DNA from: Elusimicrobiota bacterium
Lineage (GTDB): Bacteria; Elusimicrobiota; Elusimicrobia; FEN-1173
DNA length: 64,000 nt
NCBI GenBank assembly: GCA_016788905.1
Contig: JAEURZ010000010.1
Location: 1-64,000 of the forward strand
Direction of reading: 5' to 3'
Positions 1-10,319 of this stretch are shown here, one piece after another. Under the pieces are notes generated by a model that made no database searches, was not told where the DNA came from, and saw only the letters and a program-made list of their open reading frames with translations. Position 1 is the first letter of the stretch. Each line of letters starts with the position of its first letter. A program made the position numbers and the translations under genes.

Positions 1-360
1 TCGCGGGGACTACGGACAAACTTTTTTGGGAAGGAAAAAGGTCCGGATTTTTCGTCGAATCCCGCGATCCAACTGAAAATTACAGGCTAGTCTGCATCTG
101 GGTATTGAGGAAGGGGGAGGCTCGCGACAGCCGTGACAATAAATCGAGCGCCGTCTGATTTCCTCTTATTGGGCAACGACTAAGAAGAAGTTCAGACGTT
201 TCTCCCTCTCCCGCTCGCGGGAGAGGGTCGGGGAGAGGGTGGTGTTTTCCAATAAGGAAACGATCGATAATTTTATTGGTTTAAATTCGAACCCGTTCGG
301 TGGCCATTTCAGACCAAAATGACCAGTCGCCCACTCGAGGACAAGAAATAAGGAATCCCG
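1..360. other. Gene-free left end
   Basis: No open reading frame here resembles a real gene. The stretch follows the end of ppc, which is read leftwards. It holds one palindromic repeat, listed separately at 204-244. I see no convincing terminator, RNA gene or promoter. Confidence 0.6.
204..244. repeat. Dispersed palindromic repeat, copy 1
   Basis: A perfect 11-base inverted repeat (CCCTCTCCCGC, two-base spacer, GCGGGAGAGGG) at 204-227 is followed by a G-rich tail (GGGGAGAGGG type) to about 244. The same core with a similar tail occurs at 41335-41371 and 54043-54079, and related forms occur at 33067-33122, 33475-33531 and 33741-33787. This is a REP-like family. Confidence 0.85.
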
Positions 361-3036
361 TTACCCCGTACTTTTCATGCCCGCGGCGAGACCGTTCACG
401 GTGAGAAGAAGGATTCTCAAAATCCGCTCTTGTTCCGATGCGGAAAGTCCTGGACGACGCCAAAGGGCCAAATGCCTGACTTGAAGAGCGTTCAGAGAAT
501 CCACGTAAGGGTTTCGAACCCGGATGGACTCGCGCAGGACTGGATGGCCCGACAAAAGGCCCGGGTGGCCCGTCACACGGCGAACCGATCGCACCGTCCG
601 ATTGTATTCGTCGTGGATACGCCCAAAAACAATATCGCGAACGCGGGCGTCCTTGACCAACGCCGCGTACCGCGCGGCGATCGTCATGTCGGCCTTGGCT
701 AAAGACAACTCCAGATTATCAACAAGCGCCGCAAAAAAGGGCCAACGCCGATACATTTCCTGAAGGTCCTCCCATCCCCGTGACCGTTCGTCCCCTAAAC
801 TTTCCAACGCGCTCCCGGCCCCGAACCACGCGGGAAGAAGCACACGGGACTGTGTCCAGGAAAACACCCAGGGGATGGCCCGCATTCCGTCTAAAGACCG
901 CGCTCCACCGCGAAACACCGGCCGGGAAGCGATGCGCACCCGTTCAATCAAATCAATGGGAGTGGCCTCAAAAAAATACGGAGCGAAATCCGGTGTGTCG
1001 TAAACGAGAGCGCGGTAATGGGCGCGGGATCGGTCCGCCAAATCCGCCAAGAGGGGCTCATACTTTGCCTGAAGAACTCCCGCCAAATTCTTTTGAGGAG
1101 GTTCGAGGGCCGCCCCCAACACCGCGTTGGCCATTTGTTCGAAATTTCGACGGGCAATGGAAGGATGCCCGTATTTAAAAGCGATCACTTCCCCTTGCTC
1201 CGTGATGCGCAATTGAAGGTTCGGCGTGGCCGCGGGCGCCGCGCGAATGGCCCGGTGAGCCGGCCCGCCGCCGCGATCGATGGTCCCTCCTTTCCCATGA
1301 AAAAAATGAAGGTGAACTCCCACTTTCTCTGCCTCACGACAAAGGGCCCGTTGGGCCCGATACAAATGGGCGTTGGCGGCCAAATAACCGGCGTCCTTGT
1401 TGGAATCGGAGTATCCCAACATGATTTCCTGAACATCCCCCCGGGCCGTGATCAGCCCCCGGTAAACGGGATCTCGCCACAACCCCGCCATCAAAGAAGG
1501 GGCCCGTTCTAAATCTTCAACTGTTTCAAAGAGCGGAACAATATCGACACCAGACCGCCAACCTCCACGTACGGGGTGAAGGAGCCCCGCTTGCCGAGCC
1601 AGATAAATCGCCGCCCACAGATGCTCCGGGCTGTGGGTCATAGAGAGGATGTAGTGATTGGCCGCCCCTTCACCAAAGAGCTTTTGAATCGTGGCCAACA
1701 TCTTCATCTCTTGAAAAGCCAGCCCCCCGCGGGTTCGCCCCACCTGCGAGAGCCCCTTTCGCACCAACCGCGGCCAATCGGAAGAGGCCGGGGAAGTCCC
1801 CAGAACATCCAGAGCCGATTCCCAAACTTTCTGGGAATGTTGTCGAAAATCCAACCGAGCGAAATGAAAACCGAACACCTCCGACTGCCGCTCCAACACT
1901 GTCAAGGAACCTCTTGCGGTTCGGTCATACCCACGCCTCTCCAAGTAATCGTGAACCAACCGAAGATCCGCGCGAAACGCTTCCGGCGTTTCGTATCCTC
2001 CCGATCGACGCGCTTGACTCCGCGCCAGCCTCGCCTCCACGGCCCACATTTTAGCCCGCACGATTTCCCCGGGCTCCCAAACCGCCCAAGACTTTTCAAG
2101 CTCGGGCAACTCCCGCCTGTCTTTTGCCAGGGAGGTTTCCAAGGCGCCCCCTGGGCCCGACCGGTCTTCCCGAACGGTCAACAAGGAAGCCAAGCGCGAC
2201 ACGGAAGCTCGGTAAAATTGGAGGACAGATTTTCTCTGTTCGGTTATCGTCCAGAGCGAAAGGCCTGGCGTCACCGCAGGGTTGCCATCACGATCTCCGC
2301 CCACCCACGTGCCGAACCGAATCATTCCCGGCGGAGTGGGAAAACCCGCCTCCGCTAAAGTCCGGGAGGTCGCGTCCCAAAATTCAGCCACGACCGCGGG
2401 GACAGAGGTGGAAAGATAAAAGAGGATATTCCGGACTTCGTCTTGAACGGTCAGCGATCGCGCGCGCGTCTGACGCGTGTTCCACAGGATTTCCAGTGTC
2501 TCTAAAATTTTAGCATCGCATTGGGCCCGTTCTTGGGGGGTTAAATCCGGCCGAGAATGAATGTCCCACAGGGAAGAAACCCGGTTCAAATGGCGAAGCA
2601 CCGTCCGCCGTTTCGCCTCGGTGGGATGGGCCGTAAACACGGGTTCCAGGCTCAGGCGAGAGAGGGCTTCACTAAACTTTTTACGACCCGCACCGCGGCC
2701 CCATCGATCCACCGCTTCAGCGAAAGACAAGGCGGGCGATCGTCCCTCTCGTTCGTGGTCGCGCAAGCGTTCGCGACGTTGCCTTTCCTCGGCCAAGTTC
2801 ACCAATTGGAAATACAGCGTAAAAGCGCGGACCATCCGAAAGGCTTCTTCTCCCGAAAGCCCCTGCACCAAACGATTGAGGTGCCCTTCGGCCGGTCGGG
2901 AGGAATTTCGGGCCTGCTTTGCCAAATGACGAAGCCGTTCCAAACGCGAGAAAAAGACATTCCCTTCCCGTTCCCGAATGACCTGGCCCAGCCAGGTGGT
3001 CAAGGTTCGAACGTCTGTTGAGAGCCGAGGATCCAT
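361..3036 (-). CDS. ppc: Phosphoenolpyruvate carboxylase
   Basis: The gene encodes an 891-residue phosphoenolpyruvate carboxylase, which adds bicarbonate to PEP to give oxaloacetate and refills the TCA pool. Diagnostic motifs run in order: VFTAHPTEAKRRT with the catalytic His near residue 137, GGDRDGNP, GYSDSNKDAGY, FHGKGGTIDRGGGP, and the conserved C-terminal tail ending NGLAAGMKSTG. The length is normal for bacterial enzymes. I chose the ATG at 3036 (MDPRLSTDV) because the 23 residues upstream look untranslated; no strong ribosome site is visible. The gene is separated from hemW by about 280 bases and is probably transcribed alone. It competes with PTS enzyme I, encoded nearby, for PEP. Confidence 0.97.
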   Translation of the reverse strand: MDPRLSTDVRTLTTWLGQVIREREGNVFFSRLERLRHLAKQARNSSRPAEGHLNRLVQGLSGEEAFRMVRAFTLYFQLVNLAEERQRRERLRDHEREGRSPALSFAEAVDRWGRGAGRKKFSEALSRLSLEPVFTAHPTEAKRRTVLRHLNRVSSLWDIHSRPDLTPQERAQCDAKILETLEILWNTRQTRARSLTVQDEVRNILFYLSTSVPAVVAEFWDATSRTLAEAGFPTPPGMIRFGTWVGGDRDGNPAVTPGLSLWTITEQRKSVLQFYRASVSRLASLLTVREDRSGPGGALETSLAKDRRELPELEKSWAVWEPGEIVRAKMWAVEARLARSQARRSGGYETPEAFRADLRLVHDYLERRGYDRTARGSLTVLERQSEVFGFHFARLDFRQHSQKVWESALDVLGTSPASSDWPRLVRKGLSQVGRTRGGLAFQEMKMLATIQKLFGEGAANHYILSMTHSPEHLWAAIYLARQAGLLHPVRGGWRSGVDIVPLFETVEDLERAPSLMAGLWRDPVYRGLITARGDVQEIMLGYSDSNKDAGYLAANAHLYRAQRALCREAEKVGVHLHFFHGKGGTIDRGGGPAHRAIRAAPAATPNLQLRITEQGEVIAFKYGHPSIARRNFEQMANAVLGAALEPPQKNLAGVLQAKYEPLLADLADRSRAHYRALVYDTPDFAPYFFEATPIDLIERVRIASRPVFRGGARSLDGMRAIPWVFSWTQSRVLLPAWFGAGSALESLGDERSRGWEDLQEMYRRWPFFAALVDNLELSLAKADMTIAARYAALVKDARVRDIVFGRIHDEYNRTVRSVRRVTGHPGLLSGHPVLRESIRVRNPYVDSLNALQVRHLALWRRPGLSASEQERILRILLLTVNGLAAGMKSTG

Positions 3037-3313
3037 GGGTGAGATTTTAGAATTTATCCGAAAGGGGTCTATGATAATTTTGAAGCGGAACGAAACTCTG
3101 ACCACAAGGACAGCACCCGTCTTCTGCCGAAAAAGGGAAAAACTATTTCAGTCTGGCCCCGCCCCATCCAGGGAAAGGAGTCCCACAAGAATATGGGGTC
3201 AAGTCTTGATTTTCCATTCATTCACCATTAAGCCCCTCCCTATCCAGACCGCTCCACAAGGAATCCCTACCCCAAGCGAGATCCGTGCGGAGGTTCGATA
3301 ACGAAAGCTAAAC

Positions 3314-4441
3314 TTAAACCTCACTTTCGATCGAAGGCCCAAGAAGTCCAACGAAAATCCGGTTGGATAACTGCCACCCTCGGCAGGTGGGTCGATACCG
3401 ATCTCCCTCCCGAACCAACAGTCCCTCTTGAACACAACGGTCAAGCCCCTTCCCATAGAGGGTCAACCCTCGCGGGGAAGGAACCACCCCTTCTTGAAGT
3501 CGAAGCCCGAGCATTACATTTTCTCCCTCACGTTCGTCCGGAGAAAGGGAAACAGTATCGAACTGCGGACGACCACCCGTCAATACCGACTCGATGTACG
3601 TTGTCAGATCGTGAGTGTTCGTGTGGCGTCGAACCCCGTCGTACCAAGCCGAAGAAACTCCCGCCCCCAAACATTCTTGGTTTCGCCAATAACGTAAGTT
3701 GTGCCGGCATTCAAACCCCGGCCGGGCAAAATTAGAAATTTCATAATGAACATAGCCGGCGGAATCCAGAAGGTCCACCGCGGCCTCATACATATCGGCT
3801 TGCAGGTCGTCGTCCGATTGAACACCCGACCGGTGGTAATAAGTGGATTCCTCCACTTGAAGCCCATAGGCGGAAAGATGGTCCGGATTCGTTTCCAACA
3901 CGCCCCGTAAAGTTTTGATCCACCCCTCGACAGACTGACCAGGAAGTCCATACATAAGATCGACATTGATATTGCGAAACCCCCGAGCGCGAGCGGCGCT
4001 CAAAACCCGAACATAATCGTCGTAAGAATGCGTTCGCCCCAGTGACGCCAAAAGAGGCGGCTCGTCAGTTTGTAAACCAAAACTCAAACGATTCATCCCC
4101 GAATCCTTCCACGCCCTCAGTTTTTCATGATTCACGCCATCTGGATTACATTCCAACGTGGCTTCCCAATCCGGCAAAACCTCAAAACGATCCCGCACCA
4201 CAGCCAAAAGAGAACTCCAATCCTTAGGTTCTAAGAGCGAAGGGGTCCCCCCCCCCACATAAAGGGTATTAAGAACAACGCGGGGGACCTTCTCCGTGAT
4301 CACGTGAATGTCTTTATGCAACGCTTGAAGATAGAGAGGGATATCGTTTCGGCGCCCTGGGAAGGCCGCGAAATCACAGAACCGACATTTAACGGAACAG
4401 AAGGGGATGTGGAGGTAAAGTCCGGTCGGGTTGAGGCTCAA
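3314..4441 (-). CDS. hemW: Radical SAM HemW-like protein (heme chaperone family)
   Basis: A 375-residue protein of the HemW/CPO-like radical SAM family. The iron-sulfur motif CxxxCxxC is at Cys15, Cys19 and Cys22 (HIPFCSVKCRFC), followed by the glycine-rich SAM motif YVGGGTPS and the family's C-terminal domain (ECLGAGVSSAW region). HemW members are heme-binding proteins often misannotated as coproporphyrinogen III oxidases. The start is a TTG at 4441, three bases after the lepB stop; no ATG gives a full N-terminus, since the family begins just before HIPFC. It is the last gene of the long minus-strand block after lepA and lepB, an order seen in many bacteria. Confidence 0.9.
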   Translation of the reverse strand: MSLNPTGLYLHIPFCSVKCRFCDFAAFPGRRNDIPLYLQALHKDIHVITEKVPRVVLNTLYVGGGTPSLLEPKDWSSLLAVVRDRFEVLPDWEATLECNPDGVNHEKLRAWKDSGMNRLSFGLQTDEPPLLASLGRTHSYDDYVRVLSAARARGFRNINVDLMYGLPGQSVEGWIKTLRGVLETNPDHLSAYGLQVEESTYYHRSGVQSDDDLQADMYEAAVDLLDSAGYVHYEISNFARPGFECRHNLRYWRNQECLGAGVSSAWYDGVRRHTNTHDLTTYIESVLTGGRPQFDTVSLSPDEREGENVMLGLRLQEGVVPSPRGLTLYGKGLDRCVQEGLLVREGDRYRPTCRGWQLSNRIFVGLLGPSIESEV

Positions 4442-4444
4442 GCG

Positions 4445-5722
4445 CTAACGAATAACCTTCCACCGGGAAAACGGAAGATAAAGCAACCACGCCCGCCCTT
4501 TCAGATTCGCGTCCGGCATGGGTCCCCAAAACCGACCGTCAAAGGAGCGGTCTCGGTTGTCCCCCATAACGAAATAATTTCCAGGCGGAACAACGATCGG
4601 CCCAAAATTATCTCGCACGTTCTCCCCCGTCAAGGACCGCTCCATCCATCGGCTCTGCCAGAGTTCCTGAACCACCTGGGGATCCTTAAGAAGAGGCACC
4701 GGACCGGGATAAACCAAATGATCTTCAAATTGGGCGTAGGATTCCGTCTGCTCCACCCCATTCACAAACACCCGTTTGTCTTTAATCTCGATCGTATCCC
4801 CCGGAACACCGATGGCCCGTTTAATGAAATCTTTTCCATAGTGGGGATTCTCTTTCTCGTCCGCTGGAAACCGAAAGACGATGATATCCCCCCGCTGAAC
4901 TTCCCGCCACCGAAAGATTCGCTGACCTGTGTAGGGAACCCGCAACCCATAAATAAACTTATTAACGAAGAGGTGATCCCCTTCCAACAGAGTGCTCCGC
5001 ATGGACCCCGACGGAATTTTAAACGCTTGAACCACGAAAAACATGATCGTGGCGGCTAAGAGGATGGCGGAAAACCCCGTGTCCGCCCATTCCAAACTCT
5101 CGCGAAGAAGAACACCGTTTTCTTCCGCCGACCATTTCACGCGGGGGCGCCAGGTGTTGCCCAAATAGTAGCCGCCCGCTCCTAAAAAGACCATCGTCCA
5201 AAGGGATGGCCCCCCCGCCCCCGCACTGGAAAACCAATACCCGGCCAACGCGCCCTGGGCCGCCAAAAACCCGGCTACAGAAGCTCGGCCCACAGACACC
5301 GTCGTGTTCCGCGCCAAAACCCCCGCCCCTCCGCCCAAAAGACCGATACCCAAAACCCCCGTGATCCATCCCGCCCGTTCGATTCCCAACACCCCCCCCA
5401 AGGCCCCTGTCAATAAGACCCCCTGGAGCGACCAGAGAAACGGAATAGCCCCCCGCTTAACTTGAATCGGGAGTCCCCAAAGTACCCCCAGGATCCCCCC
5501 CGCCAGAGCACACGCCATCCCTAACGGAACGGAGAGCGTATTGAGTTCTTTATAAGAGGCAATCAGGAATCCCGCCGCCAGACCCACGAAAGCCCAAAAA
5601 AGTCCATTGAGCAATAGAACGCGCGTGGATTGTTCCAAGCGTTTCGGGACTCGCAAGAACAGCTTGAACGCCAGGGCGTAGCCCCCACTCACCAACGAAA
5701 TCCAAAACAGTTTTTCTTCCAT
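4445..5722 (-). CDS. lepB: Signal peptidase I with a long N-terminal multi-membrane domain
   Basis: The C-terminal half (about residues 212-425) is signal peptidase I, which cleaves Sec and Tat signal peptides at the outer face of the inner membrane. The catalytic Ser240 lies in IPSGSMRSTLLEGD right after a membrane segment, the general base Lys301 in DFIKRAIGVPGD, and the late family motif is GDNRDRSFDGR. Unusually, about 210 residues come first, with several glycine/alanine-rich hydrophobic stretches (roughly residues 5-25, 37-55, 64-83, 94-137, 147-165 and 173-190). Bacterial enzymes normally have one to three membrane segments and fewer than 330 residues. I do not recognise the extra domain. 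The gene is three bases from both lepA and hemW, so it is translated in an operon with them. Confidence 0.93.
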   Translation of the reverse strand: MEEKLFWISLVSGGYALAFKLFLRVPKRLEQSTRVLLLNGLFWAFVGLAAGFLIASYKELNTLSVPLGMACALAGGILGVLWGLPIQVKRGAIPFLWSLQGVLLTGALGGVLGIERAGWITGVLGIGLLGGGAGVLARNTTVSVGRASVAGFLAAQGALAGYWFSSAGAGGPSLWTMVFLGAGGYYLGNTWRPRVKWSAEENGVLLRESLEWADTGFSAILLAATIMFFVVQAFKIPSGSMRSTLLEGDHLFVNKFIYGLRVPYTGQRIFRWREVQRGDIIVFRFPADEKENPHYGKDFIKRAIGVPGDTIEIKDKRVFVNGVEQTESYAQFEDHLVYPGPVPLLKDPQVVQELWQSRWMERSLTGENVRDNFGPIVVPPGNYFVMGDNRDRSFDGRFWGPMPDANLKGRAWLLYLPFSRWKVIR

Positions 5723-5725
5723 GGG

Positions 5726-7537
5726 TTATTCCTTTTTGGGCCCGCCGTCGTCCCGACGAAGGACCGCCAGAAACGCTTCTTGGGGGATTTCCACCGCACC
5801 AAACTGACGCATCCGCTTTTTCCCTTCTTTCTGCTTTTCCAAAAGTTTTCGTTTACGTGAAATATCGCCCCCGTAACATTTCGCCAAAACGTCCTTGCGC
5901 ATGGCACGCACGGTTTCTCGCGCGATGATCCGCCCGCCCAACTTCGCTTGAATGGGAATCTCAAACATTTGCCGGGGAATCAGTTCCCGTAATTTCTCGC
6001 AAATTTCCCGCCCCCGATAGGCCGCCACGGCCGCCGGAACCACAAAAGAAAAAGCGTCCACTTCTTCCTCGTCAATAAGGATGTCCATGCGCAACAGATC
6101 GCCGGGACGATAGCCCACGTGTTCGTAATCAAACGACGCATAGCCTTTCGAAATAGATTTCAACGCGTCGTAAAAATCCACAACCACTTCCGCCAAAGGG
6201 GTCTCGTATTTCAAGACCACCCGTGTGGGTGTTAAATATTTCATGTCCAGGAATTGACCCCGGCGCTCCTGACACAATTGCATGACCGGCCCCACGAATT
6301 CAGACGGCACCACAACCGTGGCGAGCACATAGGGTTCCTCAATCTCTTTTATGTCCCCGTAGGCAGGAAACTTGGCCGGGCTGTCGTATTCAGCGGTTGC
6401 CCCGTTTTGCGTCGTGACGCGATAAATGACGGTCGGTGCTGTCACGAGGATATCCACGTTAAATTCCCGCCTGACCCGTTCTTGAATAATGTCCATGTGC
6501 AACAATCCCAAAAACCCACAGCGGAAACCGAACCCCAACGCCACGGAAGTCTCGGGCTGGTGAAAGAAAGCCGCGTCTTCCAAATGAAGTTTGTCGATGG
6601 CCTTTTTTAAACTTTCGTAGTCCGCCTGGGCGATAGGGTAAAACCCCGCAAAAACGAACGGTTTCATTTCCCGATACCCCACATGGGGCGTCAGGGTGGG
6701 ACGCAAATGCTCCGTGATCGTGTCCCCCACTTGGACCTGGTGAATGTCTTTGATCCCGCAAACCACATACCCCGCTTCACCAGCGGAGAGGGACTCCGCC
6801 TTCACGTATTTCAGTTGAAGGTGGCCCACCTCTTCCACCTCATCCACGTCCCCCGACCCCATGAACCGGACTTTTTGACCTGGTTTAAGAACCCCATCAA
6901 TGATTCGAACGTAGACAATAACCCCACGATACGCATCGTAAACAGAATCAAAAACTAGAGCCGCTAAAGGCTTCTCCGGATCTCCCGTGGGAGCGGGAAT
7001 CCGCTCCACAATGGCCTGAAGAATTTCCGGAATCCCTTTTCCCGCCTTGGCACTCGCGGGAATCCCAGGGATATCCAGTCCCAAAAATTCATGAATTTCA
7101 TTTTGAACACTGACGGGATCCGCGGAGGGAAGATCAATTTTATTAATGATCGGAATCAGTTGGAGTCCCGCGTCAATGGCCAGTTGAGCGTTGGCCAACG
7201 TCTGCGCCTCAACCCCTTGGCTGGCGTCCACCAAGAGAAGAGCCCCTTCACACGCCGCCATCGCGCGGCTCACTTCATAGGTAAAATCCACATGCCCCGG
7301 GGTGTCAATCAAATTCAGGAGATAGGTCTTCCCCTGAGACGTCCAGTTCATCCGGACAGCTTTGGCTTTGATGGTGATCCCGCGCTCCCGCTCCAATTCC
7401 ATCCCGTCCAATATTTGGGCCCGCATTTCACGGACCTGTACCGTCCCCGTCGCCTCTAAGAGTCGGTCGGCCAGGGTGCTTTTCCCGTGGTCGATGTGGG
7501 CGATGATGCAAAAGTTTCGGATATCGGCGGTTTCCAT
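5726..7537 (-). CDS. lepA: Elongation factor 4 (LepA)
   Basis: A 603-residue translational GTPase of the LepA/EF4 family, which acts on the ribosome. The G1 motif AHIDHGKST is near residues 14-22, DTPGH forms G3 and [10 protein letters not shown] forms G4. The family-specific C-terminal domain is present, ending in the basic segment [20 protein letters not shown]. Length and domain order are standard. It lies between ptsI (13-base gap) and lepB (3-base gap); lepA-lepB pairing is widespread. Confidence 0.98.
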   Translation of the reverse strand: METADIRNFCIIAHIDHGKSTLADRLLEATGTVQVREMRAQILDGMELERERGITIKAKAVRMNWTSQGKTYLLNLIDTPGHVDFTYEVSRAMAACEGALLLVDASQGVEAQTLANAQLAIDAGLQLIPIINKIDLPSADPVSVQNEIHEFLGLDIPGIPASAKAGKGIPEILQAIVERIPAPTGDPEKPLAALVFDSVYDAYRGVIVYVRIIDGVLKPGQKVRFMGSGDVDEVEEVGHLQLKYVKAESLSAGEAGYVVCGIKDIHQVQVGDTITEHLRPTLTPHVGYREMKPFVFAGFYPIAQADYESLKKAIDKLHLEDAAFFHQPETSVALGFGFRCGFLGLLHMDIIQERVRREFNVDILVTAPTVIYRVTTQNGATAEYDSPAKFPAYGDIKEIEEPYVLATVVVPSEFVGPVMQLCQERRGQFLDMKYLTPTRVVLKYETPLAEVVVDFYDALKSISKGYASFDYEHVGYRPGDLLRMDILIDEEEVDAFSFVVPAAVAAYRGREICEKLRELIPRQMFEIPIQAKLGGRIIARETVRAMRKDVLAKCYGGDISRKRKLLEKQKEGKKRMRQFGAVEIPQEAFLAVLRRDDGGPKKE

Positions 7538-7550
7538 GGAAGAAGGACGG

Positions 7551-9308
7551 TTAACGGTTTCGGAACCGACGAAGGATGTTTTGAACGTTCTCCGAGGAAG
7601 GATCTTTCATCATCTCCACCGCAAGGGAGTGACATTCCGCGTAATTCGTTTCTCGAATCACCTTCTTAATTTTGGGAACCATTCCAGAAGAGACAGAAAG
7701 TTCGTCCAACCCCAACCCCAAAAGGATCGGCGTCAGTTCCGCGTCGCCGGCCATTTCACCGCACATGCCAACCCATTTCCCCGCGGCGTGGCCGGCCTGC
7801 ACTGTCTGCAAAATCAAGCGAAGGATCGCCGGGTGCAAGGGCTCGTAGAGATGAGAAACTTCATCGTTCACCCGGTCCACCGCCAAGGTGTATTGAATCA
7901 GGTCGTTGGTCCCGATGGACATGAAATCCGCTTCCCGGGCCAAATAGTCCACCACCAGAGCCGCGGAGGGAACCTCGATCATGAGCCCCACTTCAATTTT
8001 ATCATCAAAAGAAATTTTCTTATGGCGGAGCTCCGTCATGCATTCCGTTACTATTTTTCGCGCCTCCCGAAATTCTTCGAGCCCGGAAATCATGGGAAAC
8101 ATCACCCGCACTTTCCCGTGGGCGGACGCCCGCAAAATAGCGCGGATCTGTGTGCGAAACATGTCCGGATGCCGCAACGCCAGGCGAATCCCCCGAAGAC
8201 CCAAAAACGGGTTGGGCTCGCTTTTGCCCATCCCCGGAAACCCCAGATCCATCAGCTTGTCGCCCCCGATATCGAGGGTGCGCAGAATCACGGGATGGGG
8301 CAACATGGATTCAGCGACCTTGGCGTAAAAATGGTAGTGATCGTCTTCCGTGGGAAGGGTGGTCCGGTTCAAATAGAGGAACTCGGTCCGATAGAGCCCC
8401 ACCCCTTCGGCCCCATTGGCCAAAATATTTTTGATTTCGCTCGGGGAATCGATATTGGCCGCCAACGCAATCCGATGCCCGTCCAGCGTTTGGGCGGGCT
8501 GATCCCGTAACCGTTCCAAATCACGCCGTTCAGCTCCCCGAATGTCCCGTTCCCGCCGATAGTTATCCACCACGTCGGGCAGGGGGTTCAGGATCACCGT
8601 CCCGGTCCGACCGTCCACGATCATCATATCCCCGGGGCGAACGTGGCGTGTGATCTCATGCAACCCCACCACCGCGGGGATTTCCAGGGAGTTGGCTAAA
8701 ATGGCGGTGTGACTGGTTCGCCCCCCAATGTCCGTGGCAAACCCTTCGGCGAATTGGGCTTTCATGTGAATGGTATCCGAAGGAGTCAAATTTCGCGCCA
8801 CGATCACGGACGGTTCATCCAAATCTTCCAAATCATGGGGTTCATGCCCCAAGAGGTGAAGCAAAATTTTTCGTCCCACGTCCAACACGTCGTGCCGCCT
8901 CTCCCGGAAATATTCGTCGGTGGCGGATTCCAACGTTTTAACGGCGCCGGCCACCGCTTCGGACAGGGCGTATTCGGCGTTGACCCGATTGGTCGTAATG
9001 TTTTTTACCACGTCTTTTGAAATCAAGGGATCTTCCAAAATCAGCAAATAAGCTTCGATCAAGCGCGCGTGGCTTTTTCCCAAAAGTTTCAAAATCTTTT
9101 GTTGGGTCCCCACCATCTCTTTCCGCGTGTCGGCCACCGCTCCACGAAACCGGGACACTTCCGCCTTCACGGCTTCCGGAGGAACTTGCCAACGGCCCAC
9201 CGCCAGGTCCATATCTTCCAAGACAAACGCCTTCCCAATGGCAATCCCCGGCGAAGCCGAGATCCCTTTAAAAACACGTGTTTCAGGCGGAGTGGCGGAG
9301 GACACCAA
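7551..9308 (-). CDS. ptsI: PTS enzyme I (PEP-protein phosphotransferase)
   Basis: A 585-residue enzyme I, which takes phosphate from PEP and passes it to HPr in the cytoplasm. The phosphorylated histidine is His200 in [10 protein letters not shown]. The PEP-binding C-terminal barrel is complete, including [21 protein letters not shown] and the catalytic cysteine in GMCGEMAGD. The start is TTG at 9308 (a GTG follows three bases later), preceded by GAGGAA that overlaps the ptsH stop. The gene lies four bases after ptsH. With ptsH and the EIIA-D genes it makes a complete phosphorelay. Confidence 0.97.
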   Translation of the reverse strand: MVSSATPPETRVFKGISASPGIAIGKAFVLEDMDLAVGRWQVPPEAVKAEVSRFRGAVADTRKEMVGTQQKILKLLGKSHARLIEAYLLILEDPLISKDVVKNITTNRVNAEYALSEAVAGAVKTLESATDEYFRERRHDVLDVGRKILLHLLGHEPHDLEDLDEPSVIVARNLTPSDTIHMKAQFAEGFATDIGGRTSHTAILANSLEIPAVVGLHEITRHVRPGDMMIVDGRTGTVILNPLPDVVDNYRRERDIRGAERRDLERLRDQPAQTLDGHRIALAANIDSPSEIKNILANGAEGVGLYRTEFLYLNRTTLPTEDDHYHFYAKVAESMLPHPVILRTLDIGGDKLMDLGFPGMGKSEPNPFLGLRGIRLALRHPDMFRTQIRAILRASAHGKVRVMFPMISGLEEFREARKIVTECMTELRHKKISFDDKIEVGLMIEVPSAALVVDYLAREADFMSIGTNDLIQYTLAVDRVNDEVSHLYEPLHPAILRLILQTVQAGHAAGKWVGMCGEMAGDAELTPILLGLGLDELSVSSGMVPKIKKVIRETNYAECHSLAVEMMKDPSSENVQNILRRFRNR

Positions 9309-9312
9309 GGGA

Positions 9313-9579
9313 TTATTCCTCGTGAACCTGATCGTTAAAGAATTGGGTCATATTGTCCATGACAGCTTGCTCATCGGGTCCCTCGGCGATGATGGTCAGT
9401 TTGGATCCGTATTCCGCCGTCAGGGTGAGAATCCCCATGATGCTCTTCCCATCAACTTCCTGGTCCTCTTTGCGAAGAAGAATCTCGCTCTCGAATTTTT
9501 GGAGCGCCGTGACCATGGCGGCCGCGGGTCGGGCGTGAAGACCCATTTTATTTTGAACCGTAAATGTACGCTCAATCAT
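9313..9579 (-). CDS. ptsH: HPr phosphocarrier protein
   Basis: An 88-residue HPr. It has the enzyme I-dependent site His15 (GLHARPAA) and the HPr-kinase target Ser46 (DGKSIMG), so it can serve both in sugar transport and as a signal for the HPr kinase encoded four kilobases upstream. I chose the ATG at 9579, which overlaps the EIID stop as ATGA and gives exact family length; an in-frame upstream extension belongs to the EIID region. It is the link between EI (downstream) and the EII proteins (upstream). Confidence 0.97.
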   Translation of the reverse strand: MIERTFTVQNKMGLHARPAAAMVTALQKFESEILLRKEDQEVDGKSIMGILTLTAEYGSKLTIIAEGPDEQAVMDNMTQFFNDQVHEE

Positions 9580-10319
9580 AGAAGAACCTTTCCCCAAGAG
9601 TAGGCCACGGCAGCTCCCGCAACCCCCATCGCCAAAATGGATGGTCGAACACCCAGTTTGAGCGTACCCCAAAATAAACCCACCCATAAAAAGCTTTGAA
9701 CGGTTGAAAACCCCCGGAGCGGCACCAACCCTCCGCGCAAAAGAACCAACCCCATCCCCAACGCCGCCACCAACGGCAGGAGAACCTGAACCCGCACCGA
9801 AGCCAAGTGGGGGACTACTTCCGTTTTCCATCGGTACCCCAGCCATAATCCCGCTCCCCTCACCACCACGTGGGGGAGATTAAACAACAGCAAAAAAAGA
9901 ATCGGCGCTCCGTTCACGCAGGACGGCCGGAAGGTCCCGGCCACAAGCGCCACCGCGAGACAAAAGGGAAGCCACGTTCCCCAGAAAAACCCTTCGCCCA
10001 ACGCCGCCAGGGGGCCCGACATGGCCGAACGGGCCGAGAGAATCACCTCAGACGATGGTCCTTGCCCCAAAGATCGGTCCTCCTCCAGACCCACCACAAC
10101 CCCTATCAGGACGCCGGCCGTGTAAGGATGCGTACTGAAATATCCCGCGTGCGCCCGGGCCACAACCGCACGATCTTCCCGGCGCGGATAGAACCGACGA
10201 AACGCAGGCCACACACTGTACAAATACCCTAAATTCTGTGCCCGTTGCGTGGTCCAGAGACCTTGAATCAAAAAAGACCGAAAAAAGATTCGAACCAGGT
10301 CCTCCCATTTTAACTTCAT
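9576..10319 (-). CDS. PTS mannose-family EIID component
   Basis: A 247-residue membrane protein of the mannose-family EIID type, which with EIIC forms the sugar channel. The N-terminal region (residues 1-30, ending FLIQGLWTTQRAQNLGY) and the segment HPYTAGVLIGVVVGLEE match the family. Several hydrophobic segments follow, as expected of the C-terminal membrane part. I chose the ATG at 10319 because it overlaps the EIIC stop (ATGA) and gives the standard N-terminus MKLKWEDLVRIFFRS. Sugar specificity cannot be told from sequence. Confidence 0.88.
   Translation of the reverse strand: MKLKWEDLVRIFFRSFLIQGLWTTQRAQNLGYLYSVWPAFRRFYPRREDRAVVARAHAGYFSTHPYTAGVLIGVVVGLEEDRSLGQGPSSEVILSARSAMSGPLAALGEGFFWGTWLPFCLAVALVAGTFRPSCVNGAPILFLLLFNLPHVVVRGAGLWLGYRWKTEVVPHLASVRVQVLLPLVAALGMGLVLLRGGLVPLRGFSTVQSFLWVGLFWGTLKLGVRPSILAMGVAGAAVAYSWGKVLL

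Noticed and set aside
7362-8510. 382-codon open frame on the plus strand
   Set aside because: It lies antisense to lepA and ptsI, resembles no family, and is an effect of GC-rich codon use. The same holds for long antisense frames at 1576-2358, 11730-12839, 23543-24565 and 50694-51782.
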